Source: an uncultured Clostridia bacterium
GTDB taxonomy: Bacteria; Bacillota; Clostridia; Lachnospirales; Lachnospiraceae
Assembly: GCA_946186175.1 (NCBI GenBank)
Contig: CAMHMG010000094.1
Span: 1-11,222 of the forward strand
DNA: 11,222 nucleotides
Direction of reading: 5' to 3'
Positions 1-6,995 of this stretch are shown here, in pieces; within the stretch, counting starts at the first letter, position 1, and each line of letters starts with the position of its first letter. Both the position numbers and the translations under genes were made by a program. The notes beneath the pieces are model-generated. The model did no database searches. It was not told where the DNA came from and saw only the letters and a program-made list of their open reading frames with translations.

Positions 1-237
1 CTCAACCAGGTCAATATCATTACACGAGCCCGCTCCTATTATAGCAACAGAAAGCACCTTCTTATATAGCGGCAACATTTTGGTCTTTGCAATCCCATCT
101 TTGACCGCTTTATAACCCACTATCTGACGACTGACGCCCTCTAAGATCATTCCTGTGACCTTTTTCCTATACCCGCTCCAATCATTATATGCATTAGGTA
201 AAATAAACTTCTGTTTTATCTGATCATATATGCCCAT
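1..237 (-). CDS. Partial CDS, N-terminal 79 residues, methyltransferase-like
   Basis: An open frame without stop runs from an ATG at 235-237 off the left edge, so only the first 79 residues are visible. It begins MGIYDQIKQKF and contains IIGAGSCNDIDL at residues 67-78. That glycine-rich turn after a hydrophobic strand looks like motif I (SAM-binding loop) of class I methyltransferases, where GAG-C-ND is a recurrent variant. A purine-rich ribosome binding site (AAGGGGAAAGG) lies just upstream of the ATG. The start is 19 nt after the stop of the ABC-2 permease gene, so it is probably the last visible member of that operon. Seen: frame, start, glycine motif. Inferred: methyltransferase identity. 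With three quarters or more of the protein missing, other Rossmann-type enzymes cannot be excluded. Confidence 0.6.
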   Translation of the reverse strand, partial: MGIYDQIKQKFILPNAYNDWSGYRKKVTGMILEGVSRQIVGYKAVKDGIAKTKMLPLYKKVLSVAIIGAGSCNDIDLVE

Positions 238-256
238 AACCTTTCCCCTTACAGCA

Positions 257-1924
257 TTATATTCTTCTCATGTTTTCAATTATCAACCGCGGCATTATAT
301 ACATCATTCTAAGAGCAACGCCTCCAAGTCCCACAAGCATAACTATATAATACACCATTATAGGTAATTTGAGCAATTCATACAACACCAGACCTATTAT
401 CAGAACACCAAATGAAATGACCATCATTACAGCCATGTTGAAAAATGCGTTAAGGTTACCCCTGAGCGCACTGTACTCATCATCCCATGTCACATAAGGG
501 CTCACACTGTCAAGATACATACCGACCGCTAATGATATAATATGCGCTATAAGCATCAGCACCGCGTAGACAACACCTCTATAAAACGGTGCTCTTAGAT
601 ATATACAAATAATAATATCCGTAAGAAGCAGCATCGGATAAGTAAACATGAAGCTTACAAATGCCTTTGCATACATTTGTATATCATACGGAACCGGTAT
701 GAACTTGATCAGATCTAAATGCTGTCCCTCTCTCGTAAATGCAGTCGAAGCCAGACAGTTAAGTGCTGTTGCAATGAACGACATAGAAATGATTATCATC
801 AACATTATCATCTGCGCGCCGTCATTACCCTCCCCATATTGACCTATAAAAGCTGCCATACTGTATTTGTCCTTAGTCATGTGGAATAATAAAAATGCGC
901 CAAAAGGCCACAGAAGATTAATGTATGCAGTATTACCTGCAAAAGCCCTTGTTCTTAGTATAACCCTAAGTTCTTTTTTCAAACATGAAATAAACTGCGA
1001 TTCCACTATGATATCCCTGCTCTTGATCGTTGCTTTCTTAGATGAGCCTAATCCTGCAGCAGTATAGAGTCCCTCCTGATATAACGCTTTGCCAACGAAG
1101 AACATTATTGTAAGCAGCAATGCATTAGACAGAATATATAATATAAGATAGATAATACTGCCGCGGCTTACCGCTTCACACAACCACACAACCGGAAAAA
1201 ATATCACGTTAAGAGTCTTCAAAAACATGTTGTCCCCGCTGCCTAAGGACTCAACATAATTGGCAATATTAATATCGCCTATTCCTCTCAATGAATATAG
1301 AAATACTGCCGCAAAAAGCACCATTAACAACGTAGACATTCTGTAGAATATCATTTCATTCTTCACACCTTTGAGCACGGCCATGAGAATGAGTGAAAAC
1401 AACGCACAATAGATCATAGGCACCAGAGGAATCATAAATGTTCCCAGTATCGCTGAAATGACCGATATAGGATTAACCGCGGTTAAAAAGTCAATGTTTC
1501 TAATCACCGCAACAAAATATCCGATAAAAACCGCCAAAAGCACCATGAACTCCATAATACTCTCTGCAAAATACGCATAGAAAAACTTGGCGATCATCAA
1601 ATGATGAGTTGGTATCGGAAGGGTCACTAAATGTTCCCTATCCGATGAAAAGAATAACACGGAAAAAATAACCATAATTCCAAATATCATAGAAAATGCT
1701 GATAATATCTGCATTTCAAACAACATTCCTCCGCCGGGATTGCCGACTTCAATAAGTGCTTCCGTCATCACATAACTAATCACGCCAACGATAACAACAC
1801 ACGGTATCATAATGCCCAGCGCTGCTATCAGAGCTAATATCTTATAGCCTGTCTTTTTCGGAAGCTGCATCTCCGTATTCTTCCTGAATATATCCATCAA
1901 GGATTTGATACCTGTATAATTCAT
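257..1924 (-). CDS. ABC-2 type exporter permease, 555 aa
   Basis: Polytopic membrane protein that should form the membrane channel of the ABC transporter whose ATPase is encoded directly upstream. I count roughly 12 hydrophobic segments in two halves, for example near residues 29-52, 70-92, 117-140, 153-183, 195-212, 258-282 in the first half and from about 373 to 547 in the second. A cytosolic loop around 93-113 carries SSDREHLVTLPIP, a motif typical of large Firmicutes ABC-2 permeases (amino acids before a membrane helix, with an LPI/LPL element). About 555 aa is twice the usual ABC-2 subunit, consistent with a fused two-half permease. ATG at 1922-1924 is preceded by a G-rich ribosome binding site. 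It lies 52 nt after the ATPase stop. Substrate unknown; lipid, peptide or polysaccharide export are all possible. Confidence 0.85.
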   Translation of the reverse strand: MNYTGIKSLMDIFRKNTEMQLPKKTGYKILALIAALGIMIPCVVIVGVISYVMTEALIEVGNPGGGMLFEMQILSAFSMIFGIMVIFSVLFFSSDREHLVTLPIPTHHLMIAKFFYAYFAESIMEFMVLLAVFIGYFVAVIRNIDFLTAVNPISVISAILGTFMIPLVPMIYCALFSLILMAVLKGVKNEMIFYRMSTLLMVLFAAVFLYSLRGIGDINIANYVESLGSGDNMFLKTLNVIFFPVVWLCEAVSRGSIIYLILYILSNALLLTIMFFVGKALYQEGLYTAAGLGSSKKATIKSRDIIVESQFISCLKKELRVILRTRAFAGNTAYINLLWPFGAFLLFHMTKDKYSMAAFIGQYGEGNDGAQMIMLMIIISMSFIATALNCLASTAFTREGQHLDLIKFIPVPYDIQMYAKAFVSFMFTYPMLLLTDIIICIYLRAPFYRGVVYAVLMLIAHIISLAVGMYLDSVSPYVTWDDEYSALRGNLNAFFNMAVMMVISFGVLIIGLVLYELLKLPIMVYYIVMLVGLGGVALRMMYIMPRLIIENMRRI

Positions 1925-1976
1925 GACCCCATCCCCCTGTATTCTGCTTTGTTACAGATTTTTCTTATCTATTCGG

Positions 1977-2708
1977 TTATGCTTCATTGGCACCGCCTAT
2001 CATATCAATAAAAATAGCTTCGAGGTCTTTGCCCGGATACCTTCCTTCAAGCTCCTCAACCGTTCCCTGGTACAGATTATGACCATGATTGATTATCATT
2101 ATTCTGTCACATAATTTCTCCGCAACCTCTAATACATGTGTTGAAAAAAGTACGGCATTGCCCTTCTCTGCATGCTCCTTCATCATTTGCTTAAGCTCAT
2201 AAGCTGCTGTCGGGTCAAGACCTGTCATAGGCTCATCTAATATCCACGCAGGCGGATTGTGAATAAGCGCTGCTATCACCATGGTCTTCTGTCTCATACC
2301 ATGTGAATACTCCCTCATCGGAAGCCCCAAAGAATCTTTGATTCCAAATCGTTCCGCTAATTCGTTGATACGCTTCTCTCTCTCATCTAACGGAACACGA
2401 TATAGATTGGCAATATAATTGATATATTCTATACCTGTAAGCTGCAAAAGAATATCAGGATTATCCGCTACATAGGCAAAACTCTCTTTTGCCTTTAAAG
2501 GTTCTTTGACAATGTCAAATCCATTGATAGTAGCATTACCCTCAGTCGGCTTAAGTATTCCCGTAAGCATCTTGATAACAGTCGTCTTACCGGCACCGTT
2601 AGGTCCTGCAAAGCCAACTATTTCACCAGGCTTTATCTCAAAAGAAAGATCATCCACTGCTTTGAAATCTTTTCCGTAAACCATTGATAAATTATCCGCC
2701 TTGATCAT
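1977..2708 (-). CDS. ABC transporter ATP-binding protein, 243 aa
   Basis: Nucleotide-binding subunit that powers the neighbouring ABC-2 permease. Motifs in order: Walker A GPNGAGKTT at 35-43, a degenerate signature YSHGMRQ at 134-140 in place of LSGGQ, Walker B WILDEP with D158 and E159, D-loop GLDP at 163-166, switch His191 in LFSTHVLE. The usual Q-loop glutamine is replaced (AYVADNPDIL near 78-87), as is common in exporter ATPases of the EcsA/BceA-like group. I place the start at ATG 2706-2708, with AAAGGGG eight bases upstream. A TTG at 2730-2732 would add eight residues but has no ribosome binding site and overlaps the upstream stop. The gene starts 20 nt after the pncC-like stop, so the two are probably cotranscribed. 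Confidence 0.93.
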   Translation of the reverse strand: MIKADNLSMVYGKDFKAVDDLSFEIKPGEIVGFAGPNGAGKTTVIKMLTGILKPTEGNATINGFDIVKEPLKAKESFAYVADNPDILLQLTGIEYINYIANLYRVPLDEREKRINELAERFGIKDSLGLPMREYSHGMRQKTMVIAALIHNPPAWILDEPMTGLDPTAAYELKQMMKEHAEKGNAVLFSTHVLEVAEKLCDRIMIINHGHNLYQGTVEELEGRYPGKDLEAIFIDMIGGANEA

Positions 2709-2728
2709 ACATTTACCCCTTTCAATTT

Positions 2729-3235
2729 TCAAGACAAAATCTTTATAAGCTCATCATAGACTTCTTTCGCAACTGCGAGTTTATACATCAGTCTGCTTTC
2801 CTGTGGTTCTAACTCCTTGTAAAAGGTCAAAACTTTATCCTTGTAACTGATTGCAAAATATATTTTCCCGGGCGCCGAGCTTCCGGTATTAGCAGGATCA
2901 ACATTACCCATAGTTCCTGTGACACCAATTCCGATATCAGCAAGGTACTTATCCTGACAAACCTTAGCCATTGCCATCGCCGTTTCTTCTGAATATACAG
3001 AATATCTATTGATTATTTCTGCAGGCACGCCCATCATTATCTTTGCCTCATTACAATATGTCACAAATGCTCCTTTCATAATCGACGAAGATCCTTCAGT
3101 ATCCGTTATCAGACTGGCAATCTGCCCGGCAGTACATGATTCCATTGTGGTAATCGTAAGGTTCTTTTCAATCAATATTTGGGTAAGCTTTGTGTAAGCG
3201 TTACGAATATCCTGTTCTCTGTATTGTTCAGCCAC
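2729..3235 (-). CDS. pncC: CinA C-terminal domain / PncC-type nicotinamide-nucleotide amidase, stand-alone
   Basis: A 168-aa protein equal to the C-terminal domain of CinA. In characterised members this domain deamidates nicotinamide mononucleotide to nicotinate mononucleotide in pyridine nucleotide salvage. Family motifs visible: MESCTAG (31-37), GSSSIMKGAFVTYCNEAK (48-65), GVPAEII (69-75), and YSEETAMAMA (81-90). Ser33, Tyr60 and Lys65 match the conserved Ser/Tyr/Lys positions. The family's GITGIAGP stretch is here GVTGTMGN (104-111), a divergence in a normally strong motif. The start is GTG at 3233-3235, with AGGGGG eight bases upstream; no better ATG exists. It is the first gene of the ABC operon and has its own promoter at 3349-3378. 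The N-terminal CinA domain is absent, which is normal for PncC. Enzyme activity is inferred from the family. Confidence 0.85.
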   Translation of the reverse strand: MAEQYREQDIRNAYTKLTQILIEKNLTITTMESCTAGQIASLITDTEGSSSIMKGAFVTYCNEAKIMMGVPAEIINRYSVYSEETAMAMAKVCQDKYLADIGIGVTGTMGNVDPANTGSSAPGKIYFAISYKDKVLTFYKELEPQESRLMYKLAVAKEVYDELIKILS

Positions 3236-3276
3236 AGCTTTATCCCCCTTCCATAGTACCTCATTGTATTAAAAAG

Positions 3277-3313
3277 CCATGTAAGTTGTACATTATTGGT
3301 ACATCATACATGG
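3277..3313 (-). repeat. Hairpin element copy A, in leader of the pncC operon
   Basis: Imperfect inverted repeat: CCATGTA 3277-3283 pairs with TACATGG 3307-3313, interrupted by mismatches, then TGTA 3287-3290 pairs with TACA 3300-3303. On the minus strand it is followed by CTTTTTAATAC, so it resembles an intrinsic terminator. It lies between the predicted promoter (3349-3378) and the GTG of the pncC-like gene. It also lies about 108 nt beyond the stop of the SH3/NlpC gene. By eye the 46 bases 3269-3314 match 4638-4683 (copy B) at about 39 positions without gaps. Confidence 0.7.
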
Positions 3314-3323
3314 TAATCATAGA

Positions 3324-3351
3324 AATGGTGTCAACCAATGTTGACACCATT
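3324..3351. promoter_or_regulatory. 12-bp perfect dyad over the predicted start site of the pncC operon
   Basis: AATGGTGTCAAC (3324-3335) and its exact reverse complement GTTGACACCATT (3340-3351) are separated by four bases. The dyad overlaps the last bases of the predicted -10 box and the expected transcription start near 3342, a classic repressor operator position. It is too close to the start for its full RNA hairpin to be transcribed, which argues against a terminator for this promoter. It could instead act as a terminator stem for read-through from the upstream NlpC gene, although only a weak TTTCTAT tract follows. The binding protein is unknown. Confidence 0.55.
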
Positions 3352-3378
3352 ATATACTATTATGCATTGATTAATCAA
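3349..3378 (-). promoter_or_regulatory. Predicted sigma-A promoter of the pncC-ABC operon
   Basis: Minus-strand -35 TTGATT (3378-3373), an 18-bp spacer and a perfect -10 TATAAT (3354-3349). The -35 box sits inside a perfect 16-bp palindrome, CATTGATTAATCAATG (3365-3380). The -10 abuts a second dyad (3324-3351). The expected transcript begins near 3342 and has a leader of about 107 nt that includes hairpin A. The box match is seen; function is inferred. Confidence 0.6.
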
Positions 3379-3420
3379 TGTGTTTTACAACTTTATAGAA
3401 TTATACCCTTAAGCTTTATC

Positions 3421-4620
3421 TCAATCAGAAAATCCCTTAAATTTATAGATTTCATAACCTGATAACTGACGTGCAGTATATGTATTATAAGACACTTTAC
3501 TATCACTGGCATCAGCTTCAAAAAAGGCATATTTTGACCCCGAACGACCTATATACAGCATTACATGACCATTCATAAGTGCTATATCTCCACCCTTTAT
3601 CTTGCTAAGTTTTTTCTTCTGATAATATGATGATTTCAACATGTTTGCTGTTGTTTGATATTTAAATGTATAGCCTGTTCCCGCTGCATTAAAACAAAGA
3701 TATGTAAGATAAGAACAATCAATACCTTTAGCTGTTGTGTTCTTTCTTTTTCCCATATTAGTTTCCATTTCAGATGTAATAAATCCTTTATTAACATATT
3801 CCCACCACTTCTCATCATCAAAACTATGGTTAGACATGCTGTAAGGAACTCCTATATACGTTTTACCTGCTATGAATTTCTTTGAAACCGTTCCATCAAC
3901 TGCTTTTACTTTATTTGCCTTATTCTTGCTTGATTTCCATGTTGAAAAATCCGCCGGACACACCCATTGTATAGTTGCCAGTCTTTGTGCTTTCCTCAAA
4001 CAGTTCTTTCTTTCCTCCGACAGATTATCATTCTCATAATTTACTCCGGTATATGGCGCATATGTTAATCCAGTATTAGCATACGACTGATTCTGCGACG
4101 AATTATTAATATTTTCTGAACTCGAAAGATATTTATTAGCATTATATGTAGTAATGAACGCAAACTTATATCCATCACTCACAGGGTATCTGACTTGTGT
4201 ATAATTGCCATATGTCCCCAACACTACCACTTTATCACCTTTCTCAATATATCCATACTTTAAAGATGTATCCGCTCTGCAATAAGTTATAATGTTAGCA
4301 GATGCATACTTGGTATATCCACCTGTAGCAGTCAATATTGCATCGGTACTTATATATCCGCTTTTAGTTCCTCCGGTATCTAATGGATATGATACATAGC
4401 AATAATTTTTTTGAATTTCCATAATTGTTACTTCATCCGTACTATATATCCATCCATATTCATTTGTCAGCCCCGAATCAGAATACACTCTTGTATTAGA
4501 CTTATTAATAGTGTATACCTTATGCGTCTCAGCATTAACCTTCGAAGTTTTAATACTTAACACGGACAATATGACTACAACCAAAAAGATCGCATAACTA
4601 ATTTTTCTTTTGACTAACAT
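3421..4620 (-). CDS. Secreted protein with two SH3-like domains and an NlpC/P60-like C-terminal domain
   Basis: A 399-aa exported protein likely to act on peptidoglycan. Residues 1-30 form a signal peptide: KRK, a hydrophobic core IFLVVVILSVLSI, and a cleavage site after VNA (28-30). Residues about 33-98 and 103-165 look like two bacterial SH3 repeats, with beta-rich segments and GYIS / FAFITT endings. A Ser/Asn-rich linker follows (165-195). The C-terminal part carries GIDCSYLTYLCF (Cys302), GGDIALMNGHVMLYIG (His352) and FFEAD (368-370 region). This is the Cys/His arrangement of NlpC/P60-type cysteine peptidases or amidases. AAGGAGG lies nine bases before the ATG at 4618-4620. The gene stands alone between hairpins A and B and has a repeat-bearing predicted promoter at 4703-4730. 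Hydrolase activity is inferred from the motif; the central region (195-290) is not recognised. Confidence 0.8.
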   Translation of the reverse strand: MLVKRKISYAIFLVVVILSVLSIKTSKVNAETHKVYTINKSNTRVYSDSGLTNEYGWIYSTDEVTIMEIQKNYCYVSYPLDTGGTKSGYISTDAILTATGGYTKYASANIITYCRADTSLKYGYIEKGDKVVVLGTYGNYTQVRYPVSDGYKFAFITTYNANKYLSSSENINNSSQNQSYANTGLTYAPYTGVNYENDNLSEERKNCLRKAQRLATIQWVCPADFSTWKSSKNKANKVKAVDGTVSKKFIAGKTYIGVPYSMSNHSFDDEKWWEYVNKGFITSEMETNMGKRKNTTAKGIDCSYLTYLCFNAAGTGYTFKYQTTANMLKSSYYQKKKLSKIKGGDIALMNGHVMLYIGRSGSKYAFFEADASDSKVSYNTYTARQLSGYEIYKFKGFSD

Positions 4621-4644
4621 TTACCTCATCCTCCTTATTAAAAG

Positions 4645-4683
4645 ACCATGTATGTTGTTCCTTATAGTTACATCATACATGGT
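4645..4683 (-). repeat. Hairpin element copy B, in leader of the SH3/NlpC gene
   Basis: ACCATGTATG (4645-4654) pairs perfectly with CATACATGGT (4674-4683). After one T-T mismatch, TGT pairs with ACA, leaving a loop of about 11 nt. On the minus strand the stem is followed by CTTTTAATAAGGAGG, so a short U-run and then the ribosome binding site of the downstream gene come within 15 nt of the stem. This is compatible with an attenuator or a translation-controlling leader. The plus strand also has a T-rich tract after the stem, but no plus-strand gene is upstream to terminate. Homologous to copies A and C. Confidence 0.75.
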
Positions 4684-4702
4684 TTTTATCTTTTTTTATT
4701 TA

Positions 4703-4730
4703 ATTGTAATAGTTGACAAGAATTTTGTAA
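4703..4730 (-). promoter_or_regulatory. Triple direct repeat with predicted promoter of the SH3/NlpC gene
   Basis: On the minus strand TTACAA (4730-4725), TTGTCAA (4719-4713) and TTACAA (4709-4704) start 11 and then 10 bp apart, on the same face of the helix. The last overlaps a -10-like TACAAT (4708-4703), with 16 bp to the first TTACAA as a poor -35. Helically phased direct repeats before a weak -35 suggest an activator site, such as for an OmpR/PhoB-type response regulator. The same array with the same spacing recurs at 7055-7081. Regulator identity is not shown by the sequence. Confidence 0.5.
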
Positions 4731-4784
4731 TTATTGCTGTCTGTTCTTGCTTTCAAAACAATCATACAGAATTTATTTAATATA

Positions 4785-5197
4785 TCAGGCATTTCTATAA
4801 ACTATATTATATCTAAGAATTATATTTTTTTCACCTTTTGCTTCAGCATCTACATTCCAAAGCCCTATCAATAGTAATATCCTGAAGTGCCTTATAATTA
4901 AGAAAACCTGACAATTGGTCAACCTGATGCAGAAGAATATTTTTCTTATCAATCAGCATATTCCCCTGTTCAGCCATTTCTTTAATTTTATCCTCTGCAT
5001 CAAATTTTAATGTGGCTACTTTAACTTTGTCTAATACGCGAACATCCTCAATACCCTCATTAAACTTAAAATGAACCTTTGATGAATCTGAAGGCAATCT
5101 GTTATCCGATAAGTATAGTATATTCTCCCCGGCTTTGACCTGCGCTTCCACACTAAGTTTCAATATTGCAGAATTCCTATAAAAATCTACTATTCAT
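4785..5197 (-). pseudogene. Decayed DUF4139 (MuiA-like) gene remnant, internally deleted and frameshifted
   Basis: The longest open frame (4843-5163) codes for 106 residues from a TTG, but protein-like sequence extends past both ends in other frames. Upstream in frame is VDFYRNSAILK running into LSVEAQVKAGENILYL. This resembles the start of the N-terminal domain (DUF4140) of DUF4139 proteins, followed by LPSDSSKVHF, VRVLDKV and a coiled-coil-like stretch. After the stop at 4843, the +1 frame continues as GLWNVDAEAKGEKN...LRYNIVYRNA to a TGA at 4785. This resembles the usual C-terminal end of DUF4139 proteins (W-V, GEKK, Y-V-Y). A coupled ATG at 5195-5197, 3 nt after the DUF2752 stop, would join the frame if the T5 tract at 5181-5185 were one base shorter. 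Intact relatives have several hundred residues, so the middle seems deleted. Alternative: a genuine 106-aa protein with a TTG start. Confidence 0.6.
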
Positions 5198-5200
5198 CAC

Positions 5201-5647
5201 TTACCATAATCCATTAACTGTTTCAAAAAACATTTTTGACAACTTATATATCAATCCATCACCAATATCAGCATTAACAATATGACACGTTGGATTTAAT
5301 AATCGATATACATATACGGATAAAAATAATACTATAGCTGCCCCTTCAATTATTAACATCTTTTTTTTAGAAATCTTCTTCCTATATGCAACAATAATAA
5401 ATCCCAATGGTACACACCAGAACAGCGGATGATAATAAAATGCCATACTAAAATCACCCTTCAAAGCTGCAAATAGAGCTCTGGTCATTCCACATCCGGC
5501 GCAAGACACTCCTGTCAACAATTTAAGAGGGCATCCAAAGATCAAATATAATATAATTAATAAGACAACGCTTAGTACTTGGGAAATAGTAGTATATATT
5601 TTATATTTTTTCTGAGTATCGATAATATTCGTATTATCTTTTAACAT
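5201..5647 (-). CDS. DUF2752 family membrane protein, 148 aa
   Basis: Small integral membrane protein of unknown function. The DUF2752 hallmark is clear: CPLKLLTGVSCAGCGMTRAL near residues 39-58, then AALKGDFSMAFYYHPLF. That is the family's C-P, G-x-x-C-x-x-C-G-x-T-R-A and G-x-x-x-x-A pattern. Hydrophobic segments lie at about 19-40, 76-91 and 98-115. The cysteines suggest a metal or redox role, but none is established. I choose ATG at 5645-5647, which follows the TAG of the FHA gene (5650-5652) by two bases and has AGG six bases upstream, so translation is probably coupled. A TTG at 5710 would extend it 21 residues into the FHA gene with no good ribosome binding site. It is the second gene of the FHA operon. 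Confidence 0.8.
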   Translation of the reverse strand: MLKDNTNIIDTQKKYKIYTTISQVLSVVLLIILYLIFGCPLKLLTGVSCAGCGMTRALFAALKGDFSMAFYYHPLFWCVPLGFIIVAYRKKISKKKMLIIEGAAIVLFLSVYVYRLLNPTCHIVNADIGDGLIYKLSKMFFETVNGLW

Positions 5648-5649
5648 AA

Positions 5650-6684
5650 CTAACCTAATTTTATCTGTACCCTGGTGTTGACCAGACAGATAATCGTTCC
5701 CGGAGGACAAGAAACAGGTACATTTTTTTGCAATCTTACCCCATTAATAAATGTTCCATTTGTTGAATTATCAGTTACTATATATATATTATTTGCAGCA
5801 TTATATTGAACTGTACAATGAATATTACTAATATATGATTCCTGAATAATGAAATTTGCCCTATTTGGATTTTTTCCTATAGCTATACTCGAATTTGCCG
5901 ATATAGGAAATGACCTACCTTGCGCTGATCCGGCAATACATTGCAACATGCCCTGTGCTTCAATCTGTTTTTGCTCTATAACATATTCTCTCTGCTGTAT
6001 CTGCCCCTGTCCTTGATATGTGTCAGTTTGTATTTGCTTTTGATTTTGGTATATACCTCCTTGTAGCTGCCTTTGATCTTGATTAGACCCACTCTGTATC
6101 TGTCTTTGACCTTGATATGTGCCTTCTTGTATACGTTCCTGTCTCTGATTTCCATATCTTTCCTGATCATTATACCTGGCTCCATTGCCCTTACCCATAT
6201 TATAGGCATATGCTAACTTATTGGTACTTTGATACATAATATGCTCAGCAATTAATGGTCCAAAGAAAAACAGCAAAAGCCCCAGAGTTTGCCAAAGAAG
6301 AATAGAACTTCCACTTTCAGGTATTTCTACATCATATTTATGCCCATTACTCTTTAGTCTGGTTTGCAGATTATAATCCCAAAATACTCTATAGATACCG
6401 CATGTCAGAAACGACAATATTCCTCTTGTCGCGACGTTAGTAGTAGTCAATCCGTCACCTTCGCATAACAAATTAACATCACTAATCCATTTTGTATCAT
6501 ATATATCCTTGCCAATAGACTCGCCCACCAAGGCAATAAATATTATTATACCTGCAGCTACTGCACCTTCTTCACTATCATTTACAAAAGCAATAAATGA
6601 GCCTATTCCCAATATTATAAGATTAATCACATAAAGTACTACATATATCCATATTGACCAATTATATTTTAAGTTATGAACCAT
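5650..6684 (-). CDS. Membrane protein with DUF4234, Gln-rich repeats and C-terminal FHA domain, 344 aa
   Basis: The N-terminal half is membrane-embedded: hydrophobic segments at about 10-33 and 41-56, then a DUF4234-type region (about 84-163) with LTCGIYRVFWDYNLQTRL and SSILLWQTLGLLLFFFGP. A hydrophilic linker holds four 11-residue repeats of the type RQIQxGxYQGQ (183-226). Residues about 246-342 form an FHA domain, the phosphothreonine-binding fold. Expected positions are IGKNP (270-271, Lys where Arg is usual), S286 and H289 in YISNIHC, and N309-G310-T311 in NSTNGTFING. The start is ATG 6682-6684 with AGAGGG eight bases upstream; the GTG at 6693 is too close to that site. Cytosolic FHA suggests reading Ser/Thr kinase signals at the membrane, but no kinase gene is in view. 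Function is inferred from domains. Confidence 0.85.
   Translation of the reverse strand: MVHNLKYNWSIWIYVVLYVINLIILGIGSFIAFVNDSEEGAVAAGIIIFIALVGESIGKDIYDTKWISDVNLLCEGDGLTTTNVATRGILSFLTCGIYRVFWDYNLQTRLKSNGHKYDVEIPESGSSILLWQTLGLLLFFFGPLIAEHIMYQSTNKLAYAYNMGKGNGARYNDQERYGNQRQERIQEGTYQGQRQIQSGSNQDQRQLQGGIYQNQKQIQTDTYQGQGQIQQREYVIEQKQIEAQGMLQCIAGSAQGRSFPISANSSIAIGKNPNRANFIIQESYISNIHCTVQYNAANNIYIVTDNSTNGTFINGVRLQKNVPVSCPPGTIICLVNTRVQIKLG
6007..6138 (-). repeat. Four in-frame 33-bp repeats in the FHA gene linker
   Basis: Codons here give ERIQEGTYQGQ, RQIQSGSNQDQ, RQLQGGIYQNQ and KQIQTDTYQGQ, followed by the partial copy GQIQQ. The repeats are divergent in DNA but keep length and Q/Y spacing. They probably form a flexible spacer between the membrane part and the FHA domain, and copy number could vary between strains. 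Confidence 0.75.
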
Positions 6685-6857
6685 TTTAGTCACCCTCTTT
6701 ATATCTTTAGATTTTTATCTTCAATACCTGTGATCATACAATATTATTAACATCATCTAATAATCATATGTCCAAAGGTATGTTGATTAATATATAAAAA
6801 TGATATACCCTTCATTGTCACAAATACACATCCACAGCATATACCGCCTTCATTTCC

Positions 6858-6906
6858 ATTATAATCAGTTATTTGGGATTATACAACTATTACATTTATA
6901 TCTCAA
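6858..6906 (-). promoter_or_regulatory. Two overlapping tandem promoters for the FHA operon
   Basis: Promoter 1: TTGAGA (6906-6901), 17-bp spacer, TATAAT (6883-6878). Promoter 2: TTGTAT (6886-6881), 17-bp spacer, TATAAT (6863-6858). The -35 of the second overlaps the -10 of the first, and starts are expected near 6871 and 6851. The leader would be about 165-190 nt. Both are downstream of hairpin C, so transcription from them bypasses it. Consensus match is seen; use is inferred. Confidence 0.6.
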
Positions 6907-6995
6907 TACCTTATATGTTTTGTATTTACGCAGTTGATTCCAAAACACCCAAACATATCATTAAGAGTTACACTTCCAACGATTAAAATAAAAAA

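Noticed and set aside
2706..2732. TTG start at 2730-2732 for the ABC ATPase
   Set aside because: No ribosome binding site precedes it, and the added residues are not typical of the family. The ATG at 2706-2708 has a good site.
3329..3346. TnrA-type site (TGTNA-N7-TNACA) in the dyad
   Set aside because: The spacing is one base too long, and no nitrogen-related genes are adjacent.
3365..3380. FNR-type box (TTGAT-N4-ATCAA) in the palindrome
   Set aside because: The half-sites are separated by two bases rather than four, so the spacing does not fit.
4645..4683. Hairpins as integron attC sites
   Set aside because: The layout is cassette-like, but the conserved GTTRRRY/RYYYAAC core sites and an integrase gene are not seen.
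6903..6956. Minus-strand 17-residue frame starting MFGCFGINCV in the FHA upstream region
   Set aside because: No ribosome binding site, and it overlaps predicted promoter boxes. Short frames of this size are expected by chance in AT-rich DNA.
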